A stretch of 64,000 nucleotides of DNA from Linnemannia elongata (taxonomy: Eukaryota; Mortierellomycota; Mortierellomycetes; Mortierellales; Mortierellaceae): assembly GCA_036320915.1 (NCBI GenBank), contig JAXBDG010000005.1:558001-622000 (forward strand). The letters are read 5' to 3'. The translations under genes and the position numbers were made by a program. Under the pieces are notes generated by a model. The model ran no database searches, was not told the DNA's origin, and saw nothing but the letters and a program-made list of their open reading frames with translations. Positions 21,901-33,615 of the stretch are shown piece after piece (position 1 is the first letter of the stretch; each line of letters starts with the position of its first letter).

Positions 21901-24357
21901 TGGATAGCTAGTTGTTTTTATCGGTAAGAGCACACAATCGTTAGCATGCGAAAGCTAGAAAAGGTTTACTTGGAGACATTGATAGTAACGAACAGCACTT
22001 ACTCTGCGGGGTCAAGGGCAGCCCACTTGTCTAGCCACGCCTCATAAGGAGGGTATCCATGCAACTTGAGAAGGTTGTCAAACATAAAGAAGCCGTTCAG
22101 CTCAGTTGGCACAAAGGTCGAATTGTCATTATTGTCACCAAACAGAGGCTCCGTCACCTCATTCACAACTATCCAGACATATTCTTTCGAGACTAGTCCT
22201 CGCTTGACAGCCTCCTGGATGAGTTTGGTCTGCGGGTCTCCAGCTGACGCGACAATAACGATGCGCTGACCAGACACCTCGAGAGCATCCAATGCGGGGC
22301 CGACATCCAATGTTGTGCCTGCACCCACATCCATCACTGCCTTTCGGTATCCGATGGTGATGTTCCTCATCAACGCCTGGTTCGCAATGGTATCCATCAC
22401 TATTGTCATAAAGTGGATGCGTTAGCGTTCCGGTAACATATTTTACCACGTAAAATTACTTGTGAATAATATGATACTTGCAGCTTACTTTGGGATCCGA
22501 GAGCGTCGCCTGCATAAAAGACGGCGATGGTCTTCCACCCACGACTAGCCACAAAATCCATCATTACTCGACCAAACATCAACTCGGTGGGGATGGTTCT
22601 GAAAAAATAACCATATTGGTCTTTGTTCGACAGTTGTGCTATAAGAAAGTGATACGTAAAACACGTTAAAAGAGGGAGGAGGTTGCAATGTCAGTAAAGG
22701 GGTAAGACAAGGGTGTGTATGTGCGCATTGTATCGCAAGATAGTATCGTTATGTATGTATGAGGGCTCTCCAGAAAATAAAATAATGCTCCGCGTTGGAT
22801 ATAGGCACGACAAATGCCTTCGAAGCCAAAAAGGACAAAAGGGGCGAAAAAAAGAATAAAGAATTACAGCCAGGGACAACAAGAGCACTGAGACCAAGGG
22901 GGGTAGTTAGGTTGGTACTAAACCTATAGTAAACAACGAAACCCGGGGCAGGATTGGGCTGAAATAGAACATCTCTTTACACGGAGTCATTTGCCTCCTT
23001 TGCAAGAGAGTGTTATCACTGCGGAAGCCCTTCTTGCAATAGAAACGTTATAGGGAAGGAATAGTCGATAGCTGATGTATTCTCGCATTCTGCGCCATTT
23101 TTCTTTCTGTTGACATCCTCCTTATTTTCTGATATATCTCCTCGTGGTGCGTATCATCATGCAGAGGGGGAAGGTAAAAAAATAGTAAAGGGGGTTCAAG
23201 GGATAGACAAAAATACTTACTAGATCCTGCAGAGTAGGAACATTGAGGGATGGAGAGACGACTTGTCAGCAGGGCAGACTGTACAGTAAGAGCACTGCTC
23301 ACGTCGCCAATAACCCCCGAGACGCCTGCAAGAGACTGAATCAGGGACACCGTCGAGAAGATGGCTTGAGCAGCACCAGAGTTTTCGGGATCATGGCCAT
23401 TGAACGAGTCCTTGAGAACCAAGGTGATATACGCGCCTGGAATCAGTTGGTTCGCGTTAATCTCGCTTACAGCCAAACGGATTGCAGACGTTCCACTGAA
23501 GGGAAAAAGCATCGGGTAAACATGAGTCAGTGCGTGGGCGAAAAATATTATGGGAGAGAAGGAGACGCGTTGGGCATTTAGGGAACAGCAGACAAATAAT
23601 GTCCAAAAGATCAAAAAGAGCCGGCGCTGCATGTACTTTAGTTTGGTTGCCCTCATCGAGCGCATGCATGCAAAAAGGGTTATGTTTACCTGTAGGATAG
23701 GACTTGTGTGATATTGTTTGGCAAGGAGTAGGGCAAGAGTAGGCCAACCCTAATCTCCAGTAGTCCTTGCCGATTGGTGACATTGGGAGTTATCTCAAGA
23801 GAGAAATTGGCGCCTGTTGGAGGGGTATGAGGGAACACGCGTGTTGAAGCGTTAGGCTGGTTCTGGGGCAAGTTGGGGTTGGCGGATGGGGCCAATGCTG
23901 AGGGTGAGACGGTAGGTGGTGAGGGAGAGGGTGGGGATTGCTGAGGAAGAAGAGGAGGTGGTTGTGGAAGTGGGCTGGATGGAGAGAGGGCTATCTTGGT
24001 GGGGTGAAGCTGTCGTTTCTTGTGGCGAAGGAGCGGTGGTGGTTGTAGTGGAGGCTGAGTGTGTGAGCGCCTCTCAAGAACGCCGTTGTTATTATGTTGG
24101 ACGGATGGGTGAGGTGCATGATCTTCGAGAGAGAACTGTTGGGCGGGATTGGGCTCCAAGGGGCGCATGTGTGTGTTTGAAGATGATGTAGAAGAGGAAC
24201 GGTGGTGTGGAGATCTGGCTTGGAGGTGGTTGGAGCGGTGCGATGATGGTGTCGCTGAGGATGCGCATCCGGGCTGGATATTTAGGTATGTGAGGAGTAG
24301 TACTGATGCTGCCAGGGCAAGGCGGGAGTATCGTGTGTTTGCGCTGAGGAGCCTCAT
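18955..24357 (-). CDS. Class C GPCR (GABA-B receptor-like), 11 exons
   Basis: Seven-transmembrane receptor of 1285 residues. Exons inferred: 24357-23690, 23495-23221, 22638-22489, 22399-22003, 21907-21866, 21762-21574, 21474-21202, 21102-20844, 20755-20520, 20427-19848, 19743-18955; all phases agree. Order: signal peptide (LALAASVLLLTYL), a Pro/His/Ser-rich disordered stretch, a periplasmic-binding-protein-like ligand domain (IRLAVSEINANQLIPG through FDENGDTVYGN), then seven hydrophobic helices from IGMVVISVAGLSVLF to LIKFYLSTVVILFGTTF. The tail carries a poly-Ala/Gly linker, then a conserved-looking module (WVPFLSSWCMRRVILYPTGR and HSREPGSYILRVIGCGRFDF) and a Gln-rich end. The class follows from domain order; ligand and G protein are unknown. 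It lies 324 bp upstream of the RNR start, in the same orientation. Confidence 0.85.
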
Positions 24358-26481
24358 TATGGTAGTTATATGTATGTGAAAGTGGTTGGATATGCTGGAT
24401 GGGTATGCTATCAGGGAGATTGCATGTGTGATGAAAGAAGTAAGGAACTTTGATGGGCAAATGAAATAGTGCTAAGGATAAAAGACAGTGAAGAGAAGGG
24501 AGGGGATGATTGTCCTTGTTGTCGTTGTCGTTGTCGTTGTCGTTGCCGCTGTCGTTGCTGTTGTCGTTTTGTTGCCAAAGTGGTGGATATAGAAGTAAGA
24601 GAATAAAGTGTGTGCAACGTGAATCGTTAAAGAAGTGAAAGTGAAAAAGGGAAGGATGGGTCGTGAAGGGAACCTATTTCGGCAACAAACAGAAAACAAA
24701 GGGAAAGGAGAAAATAAGAGAAAAAAGAAAGAGAGGAGGAGGAAGAAGAAGAGGAAGAGGAAAAGAAGAGGATGACGGTGGATGCACACCAAGGCGGTTA
24801 ATAATAATACTAGTTTTGCTTACTGCCTGTACAATACCACAAGCACCAAATGTTGGTATGACCCCATTACTTTCTATCCGCAGAGATCGACTACAGCACA
24901 TAACAAGGATGGACCGGGAGGCGGTAGAACTCAATTCTGTAATAGGCACACGCATAATAAAAAAAGACGGATACAAAAATGGACACTCTCACTCACAAAC
25001 ACACGAAAAAAGGGTCGCTGGGAAAAGGGGAAACGGGGGCTCTCCGACACAATGATGGCGATGATGATGTAAAAAGCCAAGAGAAAAGAAAAGAGAGGGA
25101 GGCTGGGAAAGAAAGGAGAAAGGGAGAGAGAGAAGGGACGGAGGGATGAAGGAAGGGACGAGGGGAACCTACTTGTCCAAAGCAAGGCTAAGGTTAAAGG
25201 CAAAGCAAACATAAACGAGTAGGCAGTATTAGAGCCGAGTGGGAGCTGGATGGGATGGATGGAGACAGGCAGGAATACAAAAAAGGGGGATCTTGTCTCA
25301 TCTTACTCGTTCACTCAGCATTGTACGAGAAAAACAATGGCGCTGTCGGGTGGAGGCGCAATGAAGAGAAAAAAAGATATGGGCAGATGTGTGTGTGAGA
25401 GAGAGAGAGAGAGGGAGTAATAGAAAGGGAGAGAGGAAACGGAACTCGGAGGTGGGAGGTGGGAGGGAGAAAAGGGAAAAGAGGGAGAAAAGCAGTAAAG
25501 TCGACGAAAATTATATATGTGTGTGTGGCCCCAGTCCATCAGACAATGAGCGCAAGAGAATGAAAAAGAGAAAAAGGGATAAAACGATAGGTGTAAGAGG
25601 AGAGAGAGGACATTGGAGAGAAGTAGAGTCCAAGAGGGAGGAGGGGTGTTGGGGATGTCGTTGCTCAGGTTAGCAATAGTTCGTGCTTAGTCTTCAGAAC
25701 GTCCATTCAACAATTGGATATTTGGTTGGAGTTGATTGGCCATCTCGTTCACGTTTGCTATGTTGCGTAGGACAACATGCCATATGTTTGTTTGTTTGTA
25801 CTGTGTTGTCTGTCCATATGGATGCCAGTGCAAATCGTGTGTGCTCAATGGGAACACAAAACCAATTGCACCCCTCGTCTCTTCCTCGCCTTTTGCCCTC
25901 AAGTCTCTTACTCTGTGGATGTGGTGATGGCGGGTTCTTCCTCAAATGCTCCAATGAGAAGGAGAATAGATCGTGAACAGACCCCATGGGCTCCGTGCAC
26001 TCTGTTTGCCCTCCCTCCCACTTTTCTCTCTCTCTCTCTCTCTCTCCTATTCAAATACAGTAGTCTAGCTCCCATCAATTAACTTCCATTCCCTGCAGCA
26101 ACACCATCAGCAACACCAAAAAGAAACCATTGCCAGCAAGGGTCTGAATTAAGCGACAGTTATGATTGAGCCCCACGAGAAGCGCCAGCAGCTGAGCAAA
26201 ACAGATACCGCGACCGTATATTAAAAAGAGAGATGCTGCTAAACTCAGGCACCACCAGTCCCCCCATCCACTGGCCTCCATCTGTACAGGCCCATTGCTG
26301 TTCAACTTCTACTTCAAATGCTCCTCTCCTGCCTGTTGTGCTTACGATAACTAAAAATAATAATATATCCTCTCACCGCCATCTATCTCTTATTTTATTT
26401 TGATTGTTCATGCGAACCTGCACATTAGAGGGCTATTCTTCGCTTTCTCCTTAACTCACTCACATAAGCTCCTCTTTTTCA

Positions 26482-26514
<33 letters not shown>

Positions 26515-29357
26515 TACTCTCTCGCTCTGTTAACTCTTTTTCGAAATAACTGTCTCCATATTCTAACGAATTGGAAAGCATTGAGGGCATCTCACTTTTC
26601 TACATCTAATCGCCTTTTTTTTCTTTTTCTTTCATTTGGTGACGGTAGGCAGCCAACCGTTTATCCTTGCTCTGCATTGCAGCAGCAAAAAAGAAAGAGG
26701 ACAAAAGCGATCTATTTTTTTTTTCTGCCTCCTATTGCCTTTTCCCTTTTTCATTGTCTTTTATAGTGCATCTTTGAACAACTTCATCCTTTCCCTTATG
26801 CATGACAGAATTACGCTTACCACACTACTTTTCTCGAAACCCAAAGCAAAAGAGAACAAATATATGAATAAGGAACATACATCGGCGTTGCCCAAAATTC
26901 ACCACCAAAACAAAAACACAACCCTGTTGGTTTTCGTTCGGAGGACAAGAATAAAAAAAAAAAAAAAAAAAAAAAAAAGGTGTGTGACCACCTTCGAAAC
27001 AATTTAAAGCTCAAATGCAACTGAGCCCCTCCTTTCACTTTGTATTCTGCTCACCTGGTATGTGTGATCTGGCCACTGGGCGAGAGTGTCTGTCGTTAAG
27101 AGTTGTCGCTGGAATTGAGGAAGGTCTTAAACGGAAGCTTATATCGAATAAAAGAAGGAAACTTTTCTCCTTAATCTATCAAGTCTAACTGTGGTAACCG
27201 CCTAGGAAGGGGAGTGGTCGTAGGAAGTGCAGGAGGACTGGGTAAACGTGTGTATATAAAGAAGGTAGTAGTTGCTGTGTAGTATTGGGTGAGAGGAGGA
27301 GAGAGGGATCAAGAAATTGAGTGTCGAGGAATTCTGTACTGTGGTGGTTGTGGTAACATGGAGGAATAATGCCGAGTAGTCATGCGTACAGGAAGAGAGA
27401 GAGGGGGAGGGGGAGGGTGGAAAGAGGGTTGGTTTGTTGCAGGGTCTTAGTGTTGGGTGGTGCCGGTGCTGAATAAGGGATCTAATCAATGCAGCGTCTA
27501 TGGCAGTGTCTATGGAAAGTTAGCAGTAATAGAGATGTCGTTACGAGAGAGAGCGGGGGACGGAAAGGGGAACCGGGTGATGTGTGAGAGAGGGAGGATC
27601 AAGGATGAGGCATTTAGCCGATGGTTCTCGTAGAGAGAGAGGGAGAAAGAGTGTAGAATGAAAAGAAGGAAGGTCGAGAAAAGTAAAGGAAAGGGGAGGG
27701 GGAAGCGAGAGAGAGAGAGGAGGAAGGAGGGAGGAAAGAAGGGGATCTGCAACTTCAGGATGAAGAATAAGAAAAGGAGAGGAGTAAAAAAAAAGAAGGG
27801 TTTGTGATACCACTAGCGTTATGTGTTTGCAGATGGGCGTACGGGCAACAACAGGGAACACAAGATGGCGATGTTCAAAAGGATAGAAAAGAGATGTAAA
27901 GAACGGAAACCAGCCTGGTGGTTGGAACGAGAACGGAGGCGGGTCTTTGTAGTATCTGAGCCATGGTCCATAAACCCCCTCGCTCATTCACTGCATTTCT
28001 TTCTCTTTTAACTTACCCTCCTCCTCCTCCTCCTCCTCCTTGGCGCAGATCCACGGATCAGAACCGCACGGGTGAGTTTGGCCACCGTCTTTTCGATAAA
28101 AGAAGGGGGATATAAAAGTGTTTCTCTTATTGCATAATTGACAGAAGAGAGGACAACAGGGAGTCAATACGTTTGACGTTTGTATCCTTCCTTTCTCTCC
28201 CTATTCTCCGTCTCTCATTGCTTTGCTCTACTCCCTCCCTACAACCCCCTTCCTTTTTTTTTCTTTCTCCCCTTGTTTCTGCCGGTCTGCTCTCATTCGC
28301 GCTTTTTTTATAATATTTCGTCCCTATGTCGCTGTCCCTGGTCCTGTTGTGTGTCCCCTTATTGTCGTTTCTTTGATAATAATTGGGTTGATTTAGAAAT
28401 GCATAAGATGGCAGTAGCAACCCTCTGCCAATTGCGACTGAGTGGGGTATGAGTGTGTGTGTGAGAGGGTTGTGAGTGGCTACACTGAGAGATAGAGGCA
28501 GATATGAGAATTGCACAACCCTTATGCTAGTCCTCTTTTCCACGACGCGTAGCTCAGCAACGAATCTATTCGTTTAGATCAGAACGCGTCTTTTCTCGCG
28601 TTCGACTCGTGTTTGATACCTTGTGTTCGTTCCTGACGTTGAGATGCAAAAACGATAGTCTTGTTACATGATTTATCCCTGAGATAGTGAATAATACCAA
28701 GCGACTCTATAGTATTCTCTTTTTCTGCTCTCTCCATATCAGTATTTTGTATTGTAAATGAGGTATGTGAAAGGCAGCATGTCTTTGATCCCTTCATTCC
28801 CTCATCCGCACCTTCTCCACTTTTCCCTCACTTCTGCAGGGAATGAGCGTGAGCTACGAACAATCAACAGGTGACCTGGCGCTTTGGGCATGGAATGAAA
28901 ATTGCGGCTAAAACAAGTTTGAATGCTTCGACAACCAGGCTCCAGCATCCATGACAACGCCAGAGAATACACTTTATTCTTGGTGCCAAGAGGAAGTAGC
29001 CAGGGCCTTCCTTATGAGAACTGTAAAGACCAATTAGGCGACAGAAAAGAAGGTTTATATGCTTATGTTTATGTCGAGAAGAAAACAGAAGAGAATACTC
29101 AGAACAGAGACGAGACGCCGTACCCTCTTCGCATCTTAACTTTGAAAAAAACCAGAGACGCCGCGCCTTTTTGATGTCATTATCTTGGCGAATCAGACCC
29201 ACACACACATGCAACGTTAAATTTCCTTTTGCAGGAGCGCATCCAAAGGCAATAAAAAGAAGAGTCTCGTTCCCTCCTCGCTTTTTTTCTTTTTTCATTC
29301 TCACCAACACGCACACGCACACACGCACACACAAGCACACATACAACAAGAACAACC
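24358..29357. other. 5-kb low-complexity stretch without recognised genes
   Basis: Dense simple sequence: GTTGTC repeats (24510-24570), GAGA/GGAGG-rich tracts (24700-25650, 27360-27760), CT tracts (26020-26050, 26485-26510), a 27-28 nt A-run near 26951-26979, and CTC repeats (28018-28042). Open frames of up to about 180 codons exist but are compositionally biased and lack family motifs. Spliced non-coding RNAs or a very divergent gene cannot be excluded. Confidence 0.5.
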
Positions 29358-30602
29358 ATGCTTCACCAACACACCATGCCTCGGTTGGTATCACTAGCCA
29401 ACGCAGCAAAGATCCTCAGGATATCATCGCCATCTCTTACAAACACAGCTCGCATTGCAAGGACAACAACGACACCTCTCCAGGAGTCTCTCTTCGCCAG
29501 ACACAACCTCACAAAGACCTTCTCACAATCGCAAACCCGCTTCTTCTCATCAACCTCGTCGTCGCGCTTAACTGCTGCACTCGGTCTTCAAGGTCATGCT
29601 GCCCGAGGATTCGCCAAACAGTCCCCCTTCTTCGCAAGAGGAGCAACAGGACTTCGCTCAAATGCTCTCCAGCAACAAACCCGTGCCTTCTCCAAGAATC
29701 ACTCCAAGAAGAGACGACCATTCAGATTCCTCTGGAGAGTCATGGTCATCTCAACAGCGATTGTCGCCCTCCCCGCCATTTTAATCTTTGGCGCTCCCGT
29801 TGCCAGTCTGATCCTTGTCCCTGTTGCTGTTGGTGGTATTGTCGGAGGCGCCCTTCTGTTGACAGGAAGTTTGTTGTTCTTGGTCCTCCCTATTGTCGCC
29901 GTTGGAGGAGTAACAGCCTTTTGGTTTATCTCGATGCCAGCCAGCATGACTGTCCGGGAATTGAACCAGATCATCAAGCGGAGCAAGAAGGACGACTACT
30001 CAACTGCCTTGGGAGCCTTGGGATCTGATTGGGAGGTCCAGCGTGCGCGGTCTGACGAGTGGTTCAAGTGGACGTTCCCCAGCACTGAAGGAGCACTCGA
30101 CAAGATCAATATCCGTATGGGTGTCTTTGACCCTAATGATCACAGCGAGCGCAAGGAGAATACATTCAAGTGGATCGACCGTATTCACGAATATGGCGAC
30201 GAAGAAGAGGAGGACAACAGCAACACCAGCAGCAAGCATCACAAGAAGTCGTCCTCTAGCAGCAAGAGCCACTTTGAAATCCGCAATAACTCTAACACGA
30301 TTGCGGTCAACAACTTGTCCGTCATCCGCCAGAACGACCACTTTTTGATCGAGATTGAGGACGATGGTGCCAAGCTGTTGAGTCAGAAGTGGGGCAAGAA
30401 GTTTGTCCAATTGGCGCAAATTGTTGATCGTGCAGCAAGCGAGATGGAGGCGGCGACGCCGGGATTGAAGCTGGGTAACCAAGTGGTGCTTGTGCAGAGA
30501 CGAAGGAACGATTCCTTCTGGGACAAGATCTCTATTCACGGTGACCTTGCCCTCCGCATTCCTATTGACCGCCAATGGGTCCACGATGTCACCGACGAGT
30601 AG
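29358..30602 (+). CDS. Predicted mitochondrial membrane protein, unknown function
   Basis: 414 residues in one exon. The N-terminal about 115 residues are rich in Arg, Ser, Thr and Gln and poor in acidic residues (ARIARTTTTPLQ, TRFFSSTSSSRL), as expected for a mitochondrial presequence. A second in-frame Met six codons on is an alternative start. Then come basic KNHSKKRRPFRFLWR and a cluster of hydrophobic segments (about 128-193) rich in Val, Ile, Gly and Leu, enough for two to four membrane helices. The C-terminal about 220 residues form a soluble domain with an acidic/Ser/Lys low-complexity insert. It ends with alternating hydrophobic segments (KISIHGDLALRIPID). I do not recognise the family. 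Location is inferred from the presequence. Confidence 0.7.
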   Translation: MLHQHTMPRLVSLANAAKILRISSPSLTNTARIARTTTTPLQESLFARHNLTKTFSQSQTRFFSSTSSSRLTAALGLQGHAARGFAKQSPFFARGATGLRSNALQQQTRAFSKNHSKKRRPFRFLWRVMVISTAIVALPAILIFGAPVASLILVPVAVGGIVGGALLLTGSLLFLVLPIVAVGGVTAFWFISMPASMTVRELNQIIKRSKKDDYSTALGALGSDWEVQRARSDEWFKWTFPSTEGALDKINIRMGVFDPNDHSERKENTFKWIDRIHEYGDEEEEDNSNTSSKHHKKSSSSSKSHFEIRNNSNTIAVNNLSVIRQNDHFLIEIEDDGAKLLSQKWGKKFVQLAQIVDRAASEMEAATPGLKLGNQVVLVQRRRNDSFWDKISIHGDLALRIPIDRQWVHDVTDE

Positions 30603-30987
30603 TAGGATGGTATTTCGCTCCCACGGTCTTTTTTTCCTTTACTTTCTGCACTTTTGTAAACAATAACACCATAATAAATACCATTGCATTTGCTTTGCGA
30701 CGACCACCCTCTTCCCTGTTAACTATGTATCTTAAGCACGATTGTATGCGAGGATGGCTATGGTATGAGGAGGCAACCATAGCACGAATATCAAGATAGC
30801 AAGGTAGACTTTTCTCCTCCATCCCTCATTCTTACTCTCAGTCAGTCGTCTCAGCACATAACAGCCACCTTTCACCAATTCGCAAAAATATGAAAATTGA
30901 TGTTCCTCGACTCGTCCTTGCTTTCCTTTCTTTTTGTGTTCTCTTCTCACGACACCACTTTCTTTTTCCTACTTTTTCCTTTGCTAA
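30603..30987. other. Intergenic region between mitochondrial-type protein and F-box gene
   Basis: 385 bp containing the 3' end of the upstream gene and a pyrimidine-rich promoter stretch (30920-30985) just before the F-box start codon. Nothing else is seen. Confidence 0.5.
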
Positions 30988-33582
30988 ATGTCCGATTCTC
31001 CCTTACCACTGGAGTGTCTACAGGGCGCGATCAGGATCCTCTCCGACAACCTCGACATCCACTCCTTGACTGTCCTTCTCCGAGTGAATCGCTTCTTTGC
31101 AGAAGCCACTTTGCCATTCCTCTACACTGATCCCTTCCGTGAACACTTCAGCACCCTGGAAGAATGGACTGAAAGGCGATCATTAGTCCTCATCAGAACC
31201 TTACTACGACAGGTCCCCGCTGACGACCTTACACCTCTTCTTAGGACGTTTTATTTTGGGACCAGCCAGGACTTTGACTGTAGTTTGGACCCCTTGCCAG
31301 CAGAGGACCAGGAGTCGTACACGCCTGTCCTGTTTTATTTGCCACATGTCAGGAGTCTCTTTTCGGACAACTTTCCACGATGCAAGCTGCCCTGTGATCA
31401 TCTCGTGGTGATTCTGAAGACCGTGGGACTTTACGACCAGTATGCTGCTGATGATCTGTACGGAGGCGTGGACCCAAACTACAGCGATTACTTTGTTGCG
31501 CATGCTTTCAGAGAGGATATCCGACGGCAGTTGGGGTGGGCGTTGTGCGTGCCCGAGTTGGTGCAGAACTTGTCGATCGCGGTGTCGGACTGCTGGCGAT
31601 TCTTGGAGCGAGTGGAGCGGTTTGCCAGGTTGACGTCTGTTCGTTTCTCGTTTGACAAACAGCACGAGTTTGGGAGAGACTGGGTTGAGCGGATGACACC
31701 GGAGGCCAAGGCACGAGAGTTGGAGTTCCGGGAGGAACGGAGGGTGCATTTGGAGACGATGGTCCAGTTTGTGCGGGAGCATGCGCAGATCCATAAGGGT
31801 GTTTTGAGACATGCCACTTGTGAGAATGCATACCATCTTCGGGGGGTGCGCCTTCTTAGCCAACTCTGCCCCGAGGAGTATCAGTTGGCGTTATTGGACT
31901 GCCTCCCACCGCTATACAACCCAAAGGTGTTGGACACGGATAACCTACGCCAGTTTGCGTCCAAGTTCCGGGAAACAAACTTGGAGTGTGTGGAGGAGTT
32001 TGAGAATGTGTATGCGGATGAGCAAACGATGAACTTTTTGGAGACCAAGGAGCCGTTCTTACATCGGTGTCGGGCGCTGAGGAAGGTCAACATGATTGCA
32101 TTTGGCGATAAGGATTTATTTGAATGGGCTGTTCTGGAGAAGCAAGAGTACGATCGTCTGATGAACCGAGGTGAGGTCCCGGAAAGGCAACTTGTCCCAG
32201 TTGAGCATGTCAGCATCCAGTTTGATCAGGAGGGCTATGGACCACAGATCGACTCGATTGCACAGGGGTTCGGCAACACTCTGGAATCGCTCAGTGCGGA
32301 ATGGGCAAATGGTTTCAGCTCGTACGGCGAGCCTGATCAGGTGGCCGTGGCGTTTGGCCAGCTTTGGTACCTCCCTCGATTGCGGACTCTTTCAGTCAAC
32401 ACAAGGATTGCGCATCTTTTTCTGGATCCGGAGGCGCTGCTGGGATGTCCGAACGTTCAGGAAATTACTTTGATAGACTGGAAGACAGATTATTCATTGG
32501 CGGGACTTCAACCCTGGAAACACGCGTATCTGCCAGAGCTGACCAGCCTCAAGGTGAACGGCACCGCTGCTCGGACTTTTCACCCGAATACCCTTCACCA
32601 TTCACTCAAGTTGGAAGTCCTGCATATCGGCGTCGGGACTAATACTGGTATCGACGACATCCCCGATATTGGCGACATTTTGCACCTATTGCCGGAGACT
32701 GGCGGTAGCGGTGACGAGCAAACAGGAGCAGTAGGAGGAGCTAGCCCCGCTGAGTTGCTGACATCTTTTCCAAGGTGGTCGTGGGATTGGTATCTGCCGT
32801 GTCTTCGGGATTTGTTCATGACAGCCGAGTATGCGCTTTGCTTCCAGTTCCGAATGCTTCGAGAGACGCCTAATCTGGAGACTCTTTCTTTGCACATGCA
32901 GAAGACGATTTACATGGATGTACACGAATTGGAGAGGCATGAATTTTCAGTGGACGACCTGCGGGAGAACGATAGCAACAACACCCAGAGTAACGACAGC
33001 AACGACGAGAAGAAGAGCAAGGCAAGGGTGTTCATTAAACTCCCAAAGCTGATCAACTTGCAGATCATAGGGAGCTGGACCATTCGGCACGAGTTCTGGG
33101 AGACGGCGTTTGAGAAAGTGATGCCGAACCTGTTGAGTGTCCAGGAATCGCAATGTAGAGGGTTTGATGAGCAGGATTGGGTTTCTGCTTTGTCGAATCT
33201 TCCTAGGCTTGTGAGGGCGTATTCGTCTAGGCATGTGTGGTCTGGGGACCCGGAGATTGATGAGTGGACGTTGAGAGACCTTGGGCTTATGGAGAAGGAG
33301 GAGAGTAATGACGAAGAGAAGGAGAGCGGGGAGGATGATGAAGAAGAAGATGTTGAAGGAGAATACGAGCAAGATGGTGATGAAGAAGAAGAAGAAGAAG
33401 AAGAGGAACTTTTCCGGTTGGTGAATCAAGGTTGGCGACCAGTGATGTATGGCTTTGGACGTGAGGGACGTGAGCCGATTCCAGATATGGGCGTCTACGA
33501 GACCGAATTTCGGTTCGAGGAGTCTAGCAAGATCTACGTCCGACAGAAATCAAAAGTAGCAATAGCGGCCAGCAGCAGTTGA
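30988..33582 (+). CDS. F-box/LRR-like protein (paralogue 2, acidic tail)
   Basis: 864-residue member of the F-box family, single exon. It begins MSDSPLPLECLQGAIRILS with LLRVNRFFAEATLPFLYTDPF, then the LRR-like body (LGWALCVPELVQ, LHRCRALRKVNMI, RTFHPNTLHHSLK, WSWDWYLPCLRDL, YALCFQFRMLRETPNL). It differs from its relatives by a long Glu/Asp tail near the C-terminus (about residues 770-815), which may be a protein-interaction or solubility tail. It is more diverged than the others. Its stop codon lies only 33 bp from the stop of the convergent F-box gene on the other strand, so the two 3' UTRs must overlap. Confidence 0.8.
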   Translation: MSDSPLPLECLQGAIRILSDNLDIHSLTVLLRVNRFFAEATLPFLYTDPFREHFSTLEEWTERRSLVLIRTLLRQVPADDLTPLLRTFYFGTSQDFDCSLDPLPAEDQESYTPVLFYLPHVRSLFSDNFPRCKLPCDHLVVILKTVGLYDQYAADDLYGGVDPNYSDYFVAHAFREDIRRQLGWALCVPELVQNLSIAVSDCWRFLERVERFARLTSVRFSFDKQHEFGRDWVERMTPEAKARELEFREERRVHLETMVQFVREHAQIHKGVLRHATCENAYHLRGVRLLSQLCPEEYQLALLDCLPPLYNPKVLDTDNLRQFASKFRETNLECVEEFENVYADEQTMNFLETKEPFLHRCRALRKVNMIAFGDKDLFEWAVLEKQEYDRLMNRGEVPERQLVPVEHVSIQFDQEGYGPQIDSIAQGFGNTLESLSAEWANGFSSYGEPDQVAVAFGQLWYLPRLRTLSVNTRIAHLFLDPEALLGCPNVQEITLIDWKTDYSLAGLQPWKHAYLPELTSLKVNGTAARTFHPNTLHHSLKLEVLHIGVGTNTGIDDIPDIGDILHLLPETGGSGDEQTGAVGGASPAELLTSFPRWSWDWYLPCLRDLFMTAEYALCFQFRMLRETPNLETLSLHMQKTIYMDVHELERHEFSVDDLRENDSNNTQSNDSNDEKKSKARVFIKLPKLINLQIIGSWTIRHEFWETAFEKVMPNLLSVQESQCRGFDEQDWVSALSNLPRLVRAYSSRHVWSGDPEIDEWTLRDLGLMEKEESNDEEKESGEDDEEEDVEGEYEQDGDEEEEEEEEELFRLVNQGWRPVMYGFGREGREPIPDMGVYETEFRFEESSKIYVRQKSKVAIAASSS

Positions 33583-33615
33583 AAGTCTGAAACTGTATCT
33601 TACGTTACTATATTA

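Noticed and set aside
24663..25055. 130-codon frame rich in Lys/Arg/Gly
   Set aside because: Translation of purine-rich simple sequence; no homology or splice structure.
28543..28590. tRNA-like segment (GTAGCTCAG with inverted GACGCG/CGCGTC)
   Set aside because: Only about 47 nt, with no T-arm GTTCGANNC at the right distance and no cloverleaf. It is just a short inverted repeat.
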